NCBI GenBank assembly: GCA_039819785.1
Contig: JBCBRH010000044.1
Location: 1 to 24,767 of the forward strand
Direction of reading: 5' to 3'
Length of the DNA: 24,767 bases
Source: JBCBRD01 sp039819785
GTDB lineage: Bacteria > Pseudomonadota > Alphaproteobacteria > Rhizobiales > Hyphomicrobiaceae
A program made the position numbers and the translations under genes. Under the pieces are notes generated by a model that saw only the letters and a list, made by a program, of their open reading frames with translations, did no database searches and was not told where the DNA came from. Shown piece by piece: positions 16,442 to 24,631 of this stretch (positions are counted from its first letter, which is position 1; each line of letters opens with the position of its first letter).

Positions 16442-16493
16442 TTGACATTGGTACTAGTTAGTACCAGATTATGCAACGGTACCTATCAGTACC
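16442..16493. promoter_or_regulatory. Divergent promoter with two TetR-type operators
   Basis: Operator 1 (16450-16465) is GGTACTAGTTAGTACC, a perfect 7-bp inverted repeat around GT. Operator 2 (16478-16493) is GGTACCTATCAGTACC, with 6-bp arms CGGTAC/GTACCG when one flanking base on each side is included. Their centres are 28 bp apart. TTGACA (16442-16447) is a perfect -35 for the plus-strand operon, and operator 1 lies in its spacer before a weak -10 (CAGATT or GATTAT, around 16465-16472). Operator 2 would cover the transcription start. Binding by the adjacent TetR protein is inferred. Confidence 0.8.
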
Positions 16494-16513
16494 GTTTTTT
16501 GGAGATGAGAGCG

Positions 16514-18166
16514 ATGACCCACAAAATCACACAAGGGCCTGTGCCGATCATGATGTTTACGAAGCCGGATTGCAGCTATTGCGCACGCGCCAAGGCAACG
16601 CTGCGTCAAGCTGGCTTGAGCTGGGATGAGATCGACGTGACCTCTCAGGAAGGGGGTGCAGATGCGAGCGTATTCTGGTCGGGGCTGACCACGGTGCCCC
16701 AGATCTTCATCGGCACCTATCACGTGCGCGGCGCGGAAGATCTCGAACAGATCGCGCGCACCGGCAGGCTTCAGGACCTCGTTGCGATGTCCCATGCACA
16801 ATCGATCGATCTGACCACGATCACACAGGCGGACCTCAAAACCGGTGCCGAGGATCAACCCTTCCGAACCGTTATCCCGAAGAGCGGTGGCGCGCGCGAT
16901 ACTGACCCGGAAGCGTGGCCGATCATCAGGTTCTACAAGGACTTCTTCGGCTTCTGGCCGAACACGTTTGCCTATCTGCACCATTGGCCGGAGGCCTACA
17001 AACTCTTCATGTACGGGCACAACTTCGCGGCGATCCGGGCCGGTCGCAAAGTTCTGAGTGAGCCGCTGATGCTCGCGGTTGCTTACGGGACCTCTGAAGC
17101 GCAGGGCTGCAACTACTGTCAGGCCCATAGTGCCGCATTTGCTGGCGACGCGTCGAACAAGATTGTCGCGACACTAAAATCCTCCAACGCGGAAGCCGAC
17201 TCGGGGCCGATTGGCGACTACGAACGAGCACTGGTTCGCCTGGCATCGCGGGCGTCGCACAATACTGTGTCGGATTCGCTGAGGCGCGCGATTGAAGCGA
17301 AGGCTGACCAGGCAAGCGGCGGGCCGCGCGACGCTCAGGCCGACATCAGCGCCACGGCACTCGTCGTCTCGGCGTTTGGCTTTCTCAACGTGTTCAATGG
17401 TCTCGTCGGCATGCAGATCGAAGGGGACTGGGCCAAGAGTGTCGAGCGCGTTGGCGTTGAAGCTGGACGGCACGGCGCTGAAGCGTCCAATCCGGACAAT
17501 CTCGACTACGAGATGCCGGACGGCGGCCCCACGCTTGAAGACATGCTTGCGACGACCCAATCCGTCGTCGATGACATGGACGCCTACGCCGTGCGTGAAT
17601 TCGGTTTTACGCCCGCCTGGATGACGGCGTTTCCTGAAGATCTGCGTAAAGGTCATGCCGCATTCTACGGGGAGCTGATGGGTCCACGGCCTCACTCGGA
17701 GTTGTCGTCCGAACTGAAACACCTGCTGGCGCGGGTCGCAGCCATTTCCAAGGGACATGATCATCTTGCAGCCGCCGAGGGCGCCATGGCGCACCACGTA
17801 GCAACCGACAAATCTCAGGCGGTCCAACGCATCAAGGACTGCTACGCGGCCGCAACCGATCGCGTCGAAACAGGCAGCCTGTTCACAGACGCTGAGCGTG
17901 CTGCATTGCGCATTGCCTGGCTATCGGCGCAAGTGCCGCTCACGACGCCTCGGAGGTTCGTCGCCCCAGCCGTTGAAGCTTTCGGAACCAAAGGTCTCAT
18001 CGAGATTTTCACGGTTTGCGGTATCGCGTCGCTCGTCCAACGCTACGTTGCGATCTTGCCGCAACAGATCGAGCCCGAAGTCAACGCGTTCCTTCGCGCA
18101 CACGGACTGGAAACCGACACGCTCACGCTGCGGTATCCGCTGCCGACTGTCTCGGAGGCTGCGTGA
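16514..18166 (+). CDS. Glutaredoxin-CMD/AhpD-like fusion protein
   Basis: A 550-residue cytosolic fusion. Residues about 9-90 are a glutaredoxin with active site C20-S-Y-C23 and the cis-proline motif TVP (60-62). Residues about 130-330 resemble a carboxymuconolactone decarboxylase/AhpD-type peroxidase unit, with E195 and the redox motif C199-N-Y-C202-x2-H205. The remaining part (about 390-550) looks like a second, degenerate CMD unit without the CxxC (FTDAERAALRIAWLSAQVPLTTP...). A plausible role is thiol-dependent reduction of peroxides or electrophiles, with the glutaredoxin feeding electrons to the AhpD site; this is inferred. GGAG lies nine bases before ATG 16514; the ATG at 16505 abuts it. 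First gene of the TetR-controlled operon; its stop overlaps the next start (TGATG). Confidence 0.88.
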   Translation: MTHKITQGPVPIMMFTKPDCSYCARAKATLRQAGLSWDEIDVTSQEGGADASVFWSGLTTVPQIFIGTYHVRGAEDLEQIARTGRLQDLVAMSHAQSIDLTTITQADLKTGAEDQPFRTVIPKSGGARDTDPEAWPIIRFYKDFFGFWPNTFAYLHHWPEAYKLFMYGHNFAAIRAGRKVLSEPLMLAVAYGTSEAQGCNYCQAHSAAFAGDASNKIVATLKSSNAEADSGPIGDYERALVRLASRASHNTVSDSLRRAIEAKADQASGGPRDAQADISATALVVSAFGFLNVFNGLVGMQIEGDWAKSVERVGVEAGRHGAEASNPDNLDYEMPDGGPTLEDMLATTQSVVDDMDAYAVREFGFTPAWMTAFPEDLRKGHAAFYGELMGPRPHSELSSELKHLLARVAAISKGHDHLAAAEGAMAHHVATDKSQAVQRIKDCYAAATDRVETGSLFTDAERAALRIAWLSAQVPLTTPRRFVAPAVEAFGTKGLIEIFTVCGIASLVQRYVAILPQQIEPEVNAFLRAHGLETDTLTLRYPLPTVSEAA

Positions 18167-18648
18167 TGGATATTGTCGTTACCGCGGTCGCCGCGATCTG
18201 CTTTGCATTCGCCGCCGGCATCTTCACGGTGCTGTCGTATATCGAAAAGCCGGTCTGGTCGCTCATGCGCGACCCGACCAGCACCGCCGCATCAGACGAC
18301 ACGGCGCGTCTCATTCACGGCGAGTTGAACCGTGTCATCCGACTGCTACCGCCAACAATGAAAACGACAATGGCGACCGCAACGGTCCTGCTGCTGACCC
18401 AAGCCTGGCTGCGAGATTTTGATTGGTTGTCGCTTGGCGCCATGGCGGTGTTCGCAGCCTTCATGACGTACCTCCTCTTTCATCTTGAGGCGCGCATCAA
18501 AGCTGTCGCCGAAGTGCCGTCCGACGGTTCAATCACGGCTGTCAGGGATGGTCTCGGCAAACTTGCCGCTTTGCACCACGTCGGCCTGGCAATGGCCGTG
18601 ACCATGCTGGCGCTGCAACTCACGTTGATCGGAGGCCCGGGGCGATGA
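18166..18648 (+). CDS. Small four-span integral membrane protein
   Basis: A 160-residue hydrophobic protein with four predicted membrane spans: about 3-24 (VVTAVAAICFAFAAGIFTVLS), 65-81, 86-107 (LSLGAMAVFAAFMTYLLFHL) and 139-157 (VGLAMAVTMLALQLTLIG). The ATG overlaps the stop of the fusion gene and has CGGAGG at 18153-18158, indicating translational coupling; its own stop overlaps the adaptor ATG (ATGA). The organisation is faintly like DUF1772/anthrone-oxygenase-type proteins, but I cannot assign a family. As it is locked between a redox enzyme and an efflux adaptor, it probably works with one of them in the inner membrane. Confidence 0.85.
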   Translation: MDIVVTAVAAICFAFAAGIFTVLSYIEKPVWSLMRDPTSTAASDDTARLIHGELNRVIRLLPPTMKTTMATATVLLLTQAWLRDFDWLSLGAMAVFAAFMTYLLFHLEARIKAVAEVPSDGSITAVRDGLGKLAALHHVGLAMAVTMLALQLTLIGGPGR

Positions 18649-19793
18649 CGCATTATCTGAAACGTGTGCAGGCGACGAACACGATATTCGTTGCCTGCGC
18701 TGCCATCACACTCTTGAGCGCCTGCCGACCAGAGCCGGAAATCGAAGCAACACCACCGCGCCCGATTGCGACCGTCACCGTCGAACCGACCTCTGGGCGC
18801 ACTGCACGCATTCTGGCCGGCACGACACGCGCCGGTCAGCGCGCCGATGTCTCTTTCGAAGTTCCAGGTCTGGTTGAGATGGTGCGGGTCGATGAGGGCG
18901 ACACGTTCAAGGCGGGTGACGTGCTCGCGCAACTGAACTCACGCAGTCTGCAACTGGTAGTCGATCAGCGAGAAAGCGAGGTGCGCGAAGCACGTGCTGC
19001 ACTGGAAGAAGCGCAACAGGACTTCTCGCGCAAGCGGCGCCTCAACGAGCGCGGCTGGGTTGCTGACGCCGGCCTCGAGACGGCGACGGCGCAGCGCGAC
19101 ACGGCACGTAGTCGCCTTGAGTCCCTTCAGGCCCGTCTCAAACGCGCTCAGAAGGATCTCGCAGATGCGGTTCTGCGCGCGCCTTACGACGGTGTAGTCG
19201 CAGCGAGGCGCATCGAACCGTCGCAACAAGTAACACCAGGTCAGACGGTTTTCGAGATCCAGGGCGTCGATGGTGGGCTCGAGGTCGCCATCAGTGTTTC
19301 AGAAACGCTCATTGATCGCGTTCGGCGCGGCACGAAGCACTCCATCCGCATCCCCGCGATCTCCGAAACGCCTTTCCAGGGGATCGTGACCGAAGTATCG
19401 ACCCAGGCGAGTGTCGGAAGTTCCTACACGGTGACAATGCGTCTGCTCGAGCCGCCGAAAAACGTTCGGAGTGGCGTGACCGCCGAAGTTCGGCTCGAAT
19501 TGGAGTCGATGGCACAACGCGCCGACGCGGCCACGGATCCAGCCACTGTCCGCATTCCCATTTCTGCGTTTGTGCCGGCGGACGCTAACCGGGCAAACGT
19601 TTTCAAATACGAGACCGAGACCAAAACGGTCGCGCGCGTGTCAGTCGAGGTCGTCGAGCTATTGGAAAATGACGCGGTGGTCTCAGGAAGCCTCGCTGTT
19701 GGCGACCTGATCGCATCCAAGGGCGTAGCCTTTCTCAGCGATGGACAGGCTGTCAAAAAACTCGGCGCCGGTGTCGCGCGCTACAATCCATAA
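18645..19793 (+). CDS. RND efflux periplasmic adaptor lipoprotein (MFP)
   Basis: A 382-residue membrane fusion protein linking an RND pump to an outer-membrane channel. A lipoprotein signal peptide ends in the lipobox LSAC with C27. Then come the lipoyl/barrel-sandwich halves (VPGLVEMVRVDEGDTFKAGDVLAQL and VLRAPYDGVVAARRIEPSQQVTPGQTVFEI), which flank a coiled-coil hairpin (about 100-175, rich in E, R, A and Q), a beta-barrel domain and a membrane-proximal domain. It overlaps the preceding gene by four bases (ATGA) and is followed after 15 bp by the permease. It is typical of the AcrA/MexE-type family. The exported substrate cannot be read from sequence. Confidence 0.95.
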   Translation: MTHYLKRVQATNTIFVACAAITLLSACRPEPEIEATPPRPIATVTVEPTSGRTARILAGTTRAGQRADVSFEVPGLVEMVRVDEGDTFKAGDVLAQLNSRSLQLVVDQRESEVREARAALEEAQQDFSRKRRLNERGWVADAGLETATAQRDTARSRLESLQARLKRAQKDLADAVLRAPYDGVVAARRIEPSQQVTPGQTVFEIQGVDGGLEVAISVSETLIDRVRRGTKHSIRIPAISETPFQGIVTEVSTQASVGSSYTVTMRLLEPPKNVRSGVTAEVRLELESMAQRADAATDPATVRIPISAFVPADANRANVFKYETETKTVARVSVEVVELLENDAVVSGSLAVGDLIASKGVAFLSDGQAVKKLGAGVARYNP

Positions 19794-19808
19794 GCGAGAC
19801 ACCCAATC

Positions 19809-22800
19809 ATGAGCATTTCAGCCCTCGCCGGTCGCTATCAACCGCTGCTGTTTACCCTTGTCGTGCTGCTAATGGGGTTCGGCGGATACAGTTACCTGAC
19901 GCTGCCCGCGCAAGAAGATCCGAAGATTACGATCCGTCAGGCCGTTATCACGACGCAGTACCCCGGGCTCTCTGCCGAGCGCATGGAGTTGCTCGTGACC
20001 AAGACCCTTGAGGAAGCGGTTCGCCAAATACCGGAGTTGAAAGAAATCCGCTCGACCAGCCGTGCGGGTGTTTCGATTATCCACGCGGTTGTGGAGGATC
20101 GATATTTCGAGCTCGATCAGATCTGGGACAATCTGCGCGAAAAAGTAGAGGACGCGCGAAGTCAGCTCCCCCAGGGAACGCAGGCTCCTGTCATCAACGA
20201 CGACTTCGGCGATGTCGCCGTTGCCACGGTGGCGATAACAGCGGAAGGCTATTCTGAAGGCGAGAAGTTCGATGTCGCGCAACACGTCCGTGATCAACTC
20301 TACGGCGTTCCCGGCACCAAGCGCATCGACTTTCACGGCGTTCAGCAAGAGACAATTTTTGTTCATGCATCCAACGCACGACTGGCTCAGTTCGGATTGT
20401 CGACGGAGCAGATCGCGGCGACCGTGCGCAGTCAGAACATCATCCGCCCGGGCGGTGCAATCGATACCGGCGACCGCACGTTCATCGTGGAGCCCACTGG
20501 TAATTTCCAAAGCGTTGCGCAGTTGCGCGAAACCCATCTGCCGCTGCCAGACAATGGCGGTCTGATCCCGTTGCGCGATGTGGCTTCGGTCGAACGCGGG
20601 ACGATCGATCCTCCACAGCGCAAAGCCTATTTCAACGGAAAACCCGCGATCATTCTTGCGATCGCAATGCTCGAAGGTTTCCGGGTTCTCGACTATGGAC
20701 CAGAACTCAAGTCGAAGTTAACAGAGATCGAGGCAACTCTGCCGGTCGGTTATCAGCTCGACCTTGTCACCTATCAGGCCGAGCAGGTCGGCAACGCCGT
20801 GTTCGGTGTCACGAACAATGTGCTGCAGACGCTCGGCATCGTGCTTGCCGTTGTTATTCTGTTTCTAGGTGTCAGGACCGGGCTGATCGTCGGCGCAATC
20901 GTGCCCGCAGTGATGCTGATCACGCTTGCCGTCATGGGCTTTGCCGGCATTCCGCTCGAACGCATGAGTCTCGCGACACTTGTCATCGCGCTCGGTCTCC
21001 TGGTCGACAACGGGATTGTGGTTGCCGAAGATTTCAAGCGACGGCTCGAGGACGGAGGCGACCGAGACGCGGCGCTTGACGAAACTGGGCGCGAACTGGC
21101 TTTGCCGCTCTTATCATCCACCCTCACAACCGTGCTGGTCTTCCTGCCTCTGATGCTGGCCGAACATCAGGCAGGCGAATACACGCGATCGATTTCCCTC
21201 GTCGTGTTGATCTCGCTTCTAACGTCCTGGGTTCTGGCGATGACCGTCACGCCGGTACTATGTCACCGGTTCATGAAAGACCCATTGCCGCAGGAGCCGC
21301 AAGAGGATGATCCAAAACCAACGTCGATAGGTGACCGCTTCAATCCTTTCGCACTGCTCGAGACCGGCTATGCAGCCTTCCTAAGCGGCCTCTTGCGTGT
21401 GCGTATCGCGTTCCTTGCCGTCATGGTTGCGGGACTGGTTGTCGCCGGTTGGAGCATGACTTTGGTCCCCAACAAATTCTTCCCGGCCAGTGACCGCACG
21501 CAGGTCCTGATCACCTTGGATCTGCCGGCTGATGTCTCGCTCAATAGGACGGACGCTGTCTTGCAGCGCGCATTTCCCCTTCTGTCAGACAAGGAGAGGT
21601 TCCCGTATATCGAAAGCTATGCGGCCTATGCCGGCTACGGCGGCCCTCGATTTGTACTATCGCTTGCGCCACTGGACCCGGCCGCGAACAAGGCGTTCCT
21701 GGTCGCCAACCTGACATCGATTGACAAGATGTCGACCGCTATCAAAGAGCTGCGTGCGATGTTCCGCGAACAGTTTCCCGAACTGCGCGCACGCGTCACC
21801 GACATGTTCCTAGGGCCATCGGACCCTGGCATCTTCCATATCCAGGTGAAAGGTCCTGATGCCGGTTTCATTTTCGCCAAAGCGCAGGAAATCGAAGCGG
21901 CGCTGCGAAAACAGCCAGGCATGATCGATGTCTTCCAGAACTGGGAAAATCGGATCGGAAAAGTCGTCGTCAACATCGATCAGGCCCGTGCCCGCCGCAA
22001 TGGTGTGACGTCGAACGATGTGGCTGATGCGCTATCAGGTTATTTTTCGGGCTTTCCGTTTTCGGAATTTCGTGAAGGTGATGATGTCTTTCCAATTGTC
22101 GCGCGAGCCATTGAATCGGAACGCCGTGACATCGAACGGCTCAAGACGCTTTCGATCGACCGATCGAGCGGCTCCGGGTCCATCCCGTTGGTCCAGGTTG
22201 CAGACGTGAAGGTCGAAGGCGGCTACTCTGCAATCCATCGCGAAGACCTGACCCGTGCCATCACCATCGAAGGCCGCCCGCTCAGCCTATCGCCTGAAGA
22301 TCTAGTCGCGCGCATCGCACGGGTCATCGAGGACTTGCGTAAGGATCTGCCGCCAGGACACGTAATCGAATACGACGGCATCGTCACCGATTCCGCCGAA
22401 GGAAAGGCTGCGCTCGCTGCGAACGTCCCGCTCTGTCTTGGGATGGTGCTGTTACTGCTCATCGCGCAATTCAATTCGTTTCGCCGCCCGCTCATTATTG
22501 TCGCGACCATCCCGCTGATCATTATAGGCGCGGCGACCGGCCTTCATGTGATGCAGGCCGATTTTGGCTTTATGGTCATTCTCGGGTTGTTGTCTCTAGC
22601 CGGGATCATCATCAACAATGCGATCGTTCTGATCGATCGGATCGATATTGAACGCGAGGCCGGCGAAAGATCCGACCTGGACGCAATCGTGTCCGCGTCC
22701 AAGCGCCGCCTTCGCCCTATTCTCATGACCACGGTCACGACGATACTGGGACTGCTGCCGATTATTCTCGCGAACGACCCGCTATTCTATGGCATGGCGA

Positions 22801-22943
22801 GCGCTATAGCTTTTGGCCTCGGTGTCGGCACACTATTGACGCTTGGTGTCGTGCCGGTTCTCTACGCTTTGTTTTTCGTTGAAGCGCAAGCAGCACCGCA
22901 ACGTGCCAATAACTCAGAGCAACGCGTTCTTACTAGCACCTAG
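19809..22943 (+). CDS. RND family efflux permease (AcrB/HAE1-like)
   Basis: A 1044-residue inner-membrane proton-driven exporter of standard length. It shows an N-terminal span, a first periplasmic porter loop starting LPAQEDPKITIRQAVITTQYPG, a central spans block (VLQTLGIVLAVVILFLG onward), a second loop and the C-terminal spans. In TM4 the relay motif reads LLVDNGIVVAED: D400 is kept, but the second aspartate of AcrB (D408) is N401. In TM10 the AcrB lysine K940 is replaced in GIIINNAIVLID. Related RND permeases with VDN and NNAI motifs are common, so the pump is probably active with a simplified relay. It lies 15 bp after the adaptor with a weak ribosome-binding site. No outer-membrane factor gene follows. 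Confidence 0.96.
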   Translation: MSISALAGRYQPLLFTLVVLLMGFGGYSYLTLPAQEDPKITIRQAVITTQYPGLSAERMELLVTKTLEEAVRQIPELKEIRSTSRAGVSIIHAVVEDRYFELDQIWDNLREKVEDARSQLPQGTQAPVINDDFGDVAVATVAITAEGYSEGEKFDVAQHVRDQLYGVPGTKRIDFHGVQQETIFVHASNARLAQFGLSTEQIAATVRSQNIIRPGGAIDTGDRTFIVEPTGNFQSVAQLRETHLPLPDNGGLIPLRDVASVERGTIDPPQRKAYFNGKPAIILAIAMLEGFRVLDYGPELKSKLTEIEATLPVGYQLDLVTYQAEQVGNAVFGVTNNVLQTLGIVLAVVILFLGVRTGLIVGAIVPAVMLITLAVMGFAGIPLERMSLATLVIALGLLVDNGIVVAEDFKRRLEDGGDRDAALDETGRELALPLLSSTLTTVLVFLPLMLAEHQAGEYTRSISLVVLISLLTSWVLAMTVTPVLCHRFMKDPLPQEPQEDDPKPTSIGDRFNPFALLETGYAAFLSGLLRVRIAFLAVMVAGLVVAGWSMTLVPNKFFPASDRTQVLITLDLPADVSLNRTDAVLQRAFPLLSDKERFPYIESYAAYAGYGGPRFVLSLAPLDPAANKAFLVANLTSIDKMSTAIKELRAMFREQFPELRARVTDMFLGPSDPGIFHIQVKGPDAGFIFAKAQEIEAALRKQPGMIDVFQNWENRIGKVVVNIDQARARRNGVTSNDVADALSGYFSGFPFSEFREGDDVFPIVARAIESERRDIERLKTLSIDRSSGSGSIPLVQVADVKVEGGYSAIHREDLTRAITIEGRPLSLSPEDLVARIARVIEDLRKDLPPGHVIEYDGIVTDSAEGKAALAANVPLCLGMVLLLLIAQFNSFRRPLIIVATIPLIIIGAATGLHVMQADFGFMVILGLLSLAGIIINNAIVLIDRIDIEREAGERSDLDAIVSASKRRLRPILMTTVTTILGLLPIILANDPLFYGMASAIAFGLGVGTLLTLGVVPVLYALFFVEAQAAPQRANNSEQRVLTST

Positions 22944-23292
22944 TTTCATAGACCCAATCTGCCCGAACTTTGAGGCGAGAGCCACTATGCGCAGGGGCAA
23001 CTTCAGCGATGAGTTACGACAGTCAAGTGGTCTTAACCCATCGCTCGCACTTCGTTGCACAATGATTGCCGGTCTACGCAGCTACGACTTTGGCTTCCAA
23101 GCCGCGGACCAAGTTTGGTGCAGCAATTACATCGGGACCGACCTCCAAAGTTGGCCCAAGGCTGGATTGGCCTCATGCTCGGCAGATGCCTATCTCCAAG
23201 GGACAACCGGAAGTGCTTGACATGTGCGAGGCGGTGGTAGGCTGACCCAAACCGACTGTCATGTTGCTATAGCCGCATGTTATCCTGCTAAC
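22944..23292. other. Intergenic region between RND operon and glycosyltransferase
   Basis: About 350 bp with no supported gene. There is no clear terminator after the permease. A TTGACA at 23217-23222 could be a -35 box for the glycosyltransferase, but the matching -10 is poor. A frame from ATG 22987 carries no recognisable family. Confidence 0.5.
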
Positions 23293-23295
23293 ATG
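23276..23295. promoter_or_regulatory. Inverted repeat spanning the glycosyltransferase start codon
   Basis: CATGTTA (23276-23282) and TAACATG (23289-23295) are perfect 7-bp arms around TCCTGC. The right arm includes the ATG start. A further CATGTT lies at 23260-23265. It could be an operator or an mRNA hairpin that hides the start; no ribosome-binding site is visible before the ATG. Confidence 0.5.
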
Positions 23296-24588
23296 AGGGT
23301 TCTCATCATAACCTATGGATCGCGTGGGGACGTGCAGCCTTACATTGCTCTCGGTAGAGAGCTGTCACGGGCTGGTCATCACGTCACGTTGGCAACCAGC
23401 GAGCGGTTTCGGGAGTTTGTGACCAGCCACCGCCTAGATTACGGCTACATGAGTGATGACCTGCTCGCCATCATCGATACGCCACAGGGAAAAGAACTTC
23501 TCGAAAACACCACGAACGTTTTCCAAGTCATTTGGCAGAACATCAAGCTTTCCAGGCAGGTTAAGCCGCTGACGGCAGCCCTCATGCGGGAGAGTTGGGA
23601 GGTGGCTCAACACGTCAGGCCCGACTATATCATCTATCACCCAAAGGCAGGCGCCGCACCACACATCGCTGAGAAACAGAAGATCGGCTGCGCGCTCGCC
23701 ACTCCGATCCCGATGTTCGTCCCGACTTCCGAGTTTCCTTTTCCGGTGCTACCGGATTTTCGGATCGGCGGCTGGTACAATCGACTGAGCTATAGAATTA
23801 TCAATAGTCTGTCGAATTGGTTTTTAGGGCCATTTGCCAAGGACTTTCGCAATGAAATTGGCCTTCCGCCTTTAAAGGCGTTCAACGTGTTGAAGGCATC
23901 CGACGGAAGCGACATATCAGTCTTGCATGCTCATAGTCAGGCTGTTGTACCGAGGCCGACCGATTGGCCGCAAAGCGCATTCGTAACAGGGTACTGGTTT
24001 CTCGATGAAGAAACTGATTGGGAATGCCCTGGCCCACTGCTCGATTTCTTGAATGCCGGTGCACCACCGATCTACGTTGGGTTTGGCTCAGTGACCGGAC
24101 GCAATCCCGAACGGCTTGCCAAAGTTGTGGTCGAGGCCATCCAGATGACCGGACTTCGCGGTGTTATCGCGACTGGCTGGGGTGGCTTGAAGACGGAGCA
24201 CCTCCCATCCTCAATTCACAAGATTGAAGGCGCGCCGCACGACTGGCTTTTCCCCAGAATGGCAGCTGTGGTGCATCATGGCGGGGCCGGCACGACCGCT
24301 GCCGGTCTGCGTGCTGGAAAGCCTACCGTTGTTGTACCGTTCTTTGGCGATCAGCCCTTCTGGGGTAAGCGCATACATGAACTGGGGGCCGGTCCCAAAC
24401 CTATCCCGCACAAGAAACTCACGGCCAATCGTCTGTCGACCGCATTGCTGGAAGCTACCTCAAATCGAGAAATGATCGAGACAGCTCAGCTTGTCGGCCG
24501 AGCTATCAGAAGTGAAGATGGCGTATCCAACGCCGTCGAGATTGTTCAGAAACTTGCGTGCGATAGAGAGGCTGCAGACGGACTCTAA
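23293..24588 (+). CDS. UGT-like glycosyltransferase (GT1 family)
   Basis: A 431-residue GT-B fold enzyme that transfers a sugar from a nucleotide-sugar donor to a small lipophilic acceptor. The N terminus MRVLIITYGSRGDVQPYIALGREL carries the GSRGDVQP motif of sterol/macrolide-type glycosyltransferases. The donor-binding signature is HHGGAGTT (from H328), followed by AGKPTVVVPFFGDQPFWGKR. No signal peptide or membrane span is present. The acceptor may be a sterol-like lipid, macrolide or polyketide, which cannot be decided. The frame extends upstream to 23224, but homology starts at 23293. It stands alone between the efflux operon and an insertion sequence, so it may be a transferred gene. Confidence 0.92.
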   Translation: MRVLIITYGSRGDVQPYIALGRELSRAGHHVTLATSERFREFVTSHRLDYGYMSDDLLAIIDTPQGKELLENTTNVFQVIWQNIKLSRQVKPLTAALMRESWEVAQHVRPDYIIYHPKAGAAPHIAEKQKIGCALATPIPMFVPTSEFPFPVLPDFRIGGWYNRLSYRIINSLSNWFLGPFAKDFRNEIGLPPLKAFNVLKASDGSDISVLHAHSQAVVPRPTDWPQSAFVTGYWFLDEETDWECPGPLLDFLNAGAPPIYVGFGSVTGRNPERLAKVVVEAIQMTGLRGVIATGWGGLKTEHLPSSIHKIEGAPHDWLFPRMAAVVHHGGAGTTAAGLRAGKPTVVVPFFGDQPFWGKRIHELGAGPKPIPHKKLTANRLSTALLEATSNREMIETAQLVGRAIRSEDGVSNAVEIVQKLACDREAADGL

Positions 24589-24631
24589 GCTGTCCGTGTA
24601 GCTATGAGCTTAGATGTCCATATCTGGCCGA

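Noticed and set aside
16337..16513. Upstream extension of the glutaredoxin-CMD gene to 16337
   Set aside because: It would run through the tetR gene start and both operators, and glutaredoxin homology and the GGAG site support a start at 16514.
22987..23220. Frame with DQVWCSNYIG, slightly like the DxVWxxDITYI motif of IS3-type integrase domains
   Set aside because: The likeness covers only a few residues, and the rest of the frame shows no transposase features.
24589..24631. Short inverted repeats (AGCT-ATG-AGCT) after the glycosyltransferase
   Set aside because: Four-base arms without a T run are too weak to call a terminator.
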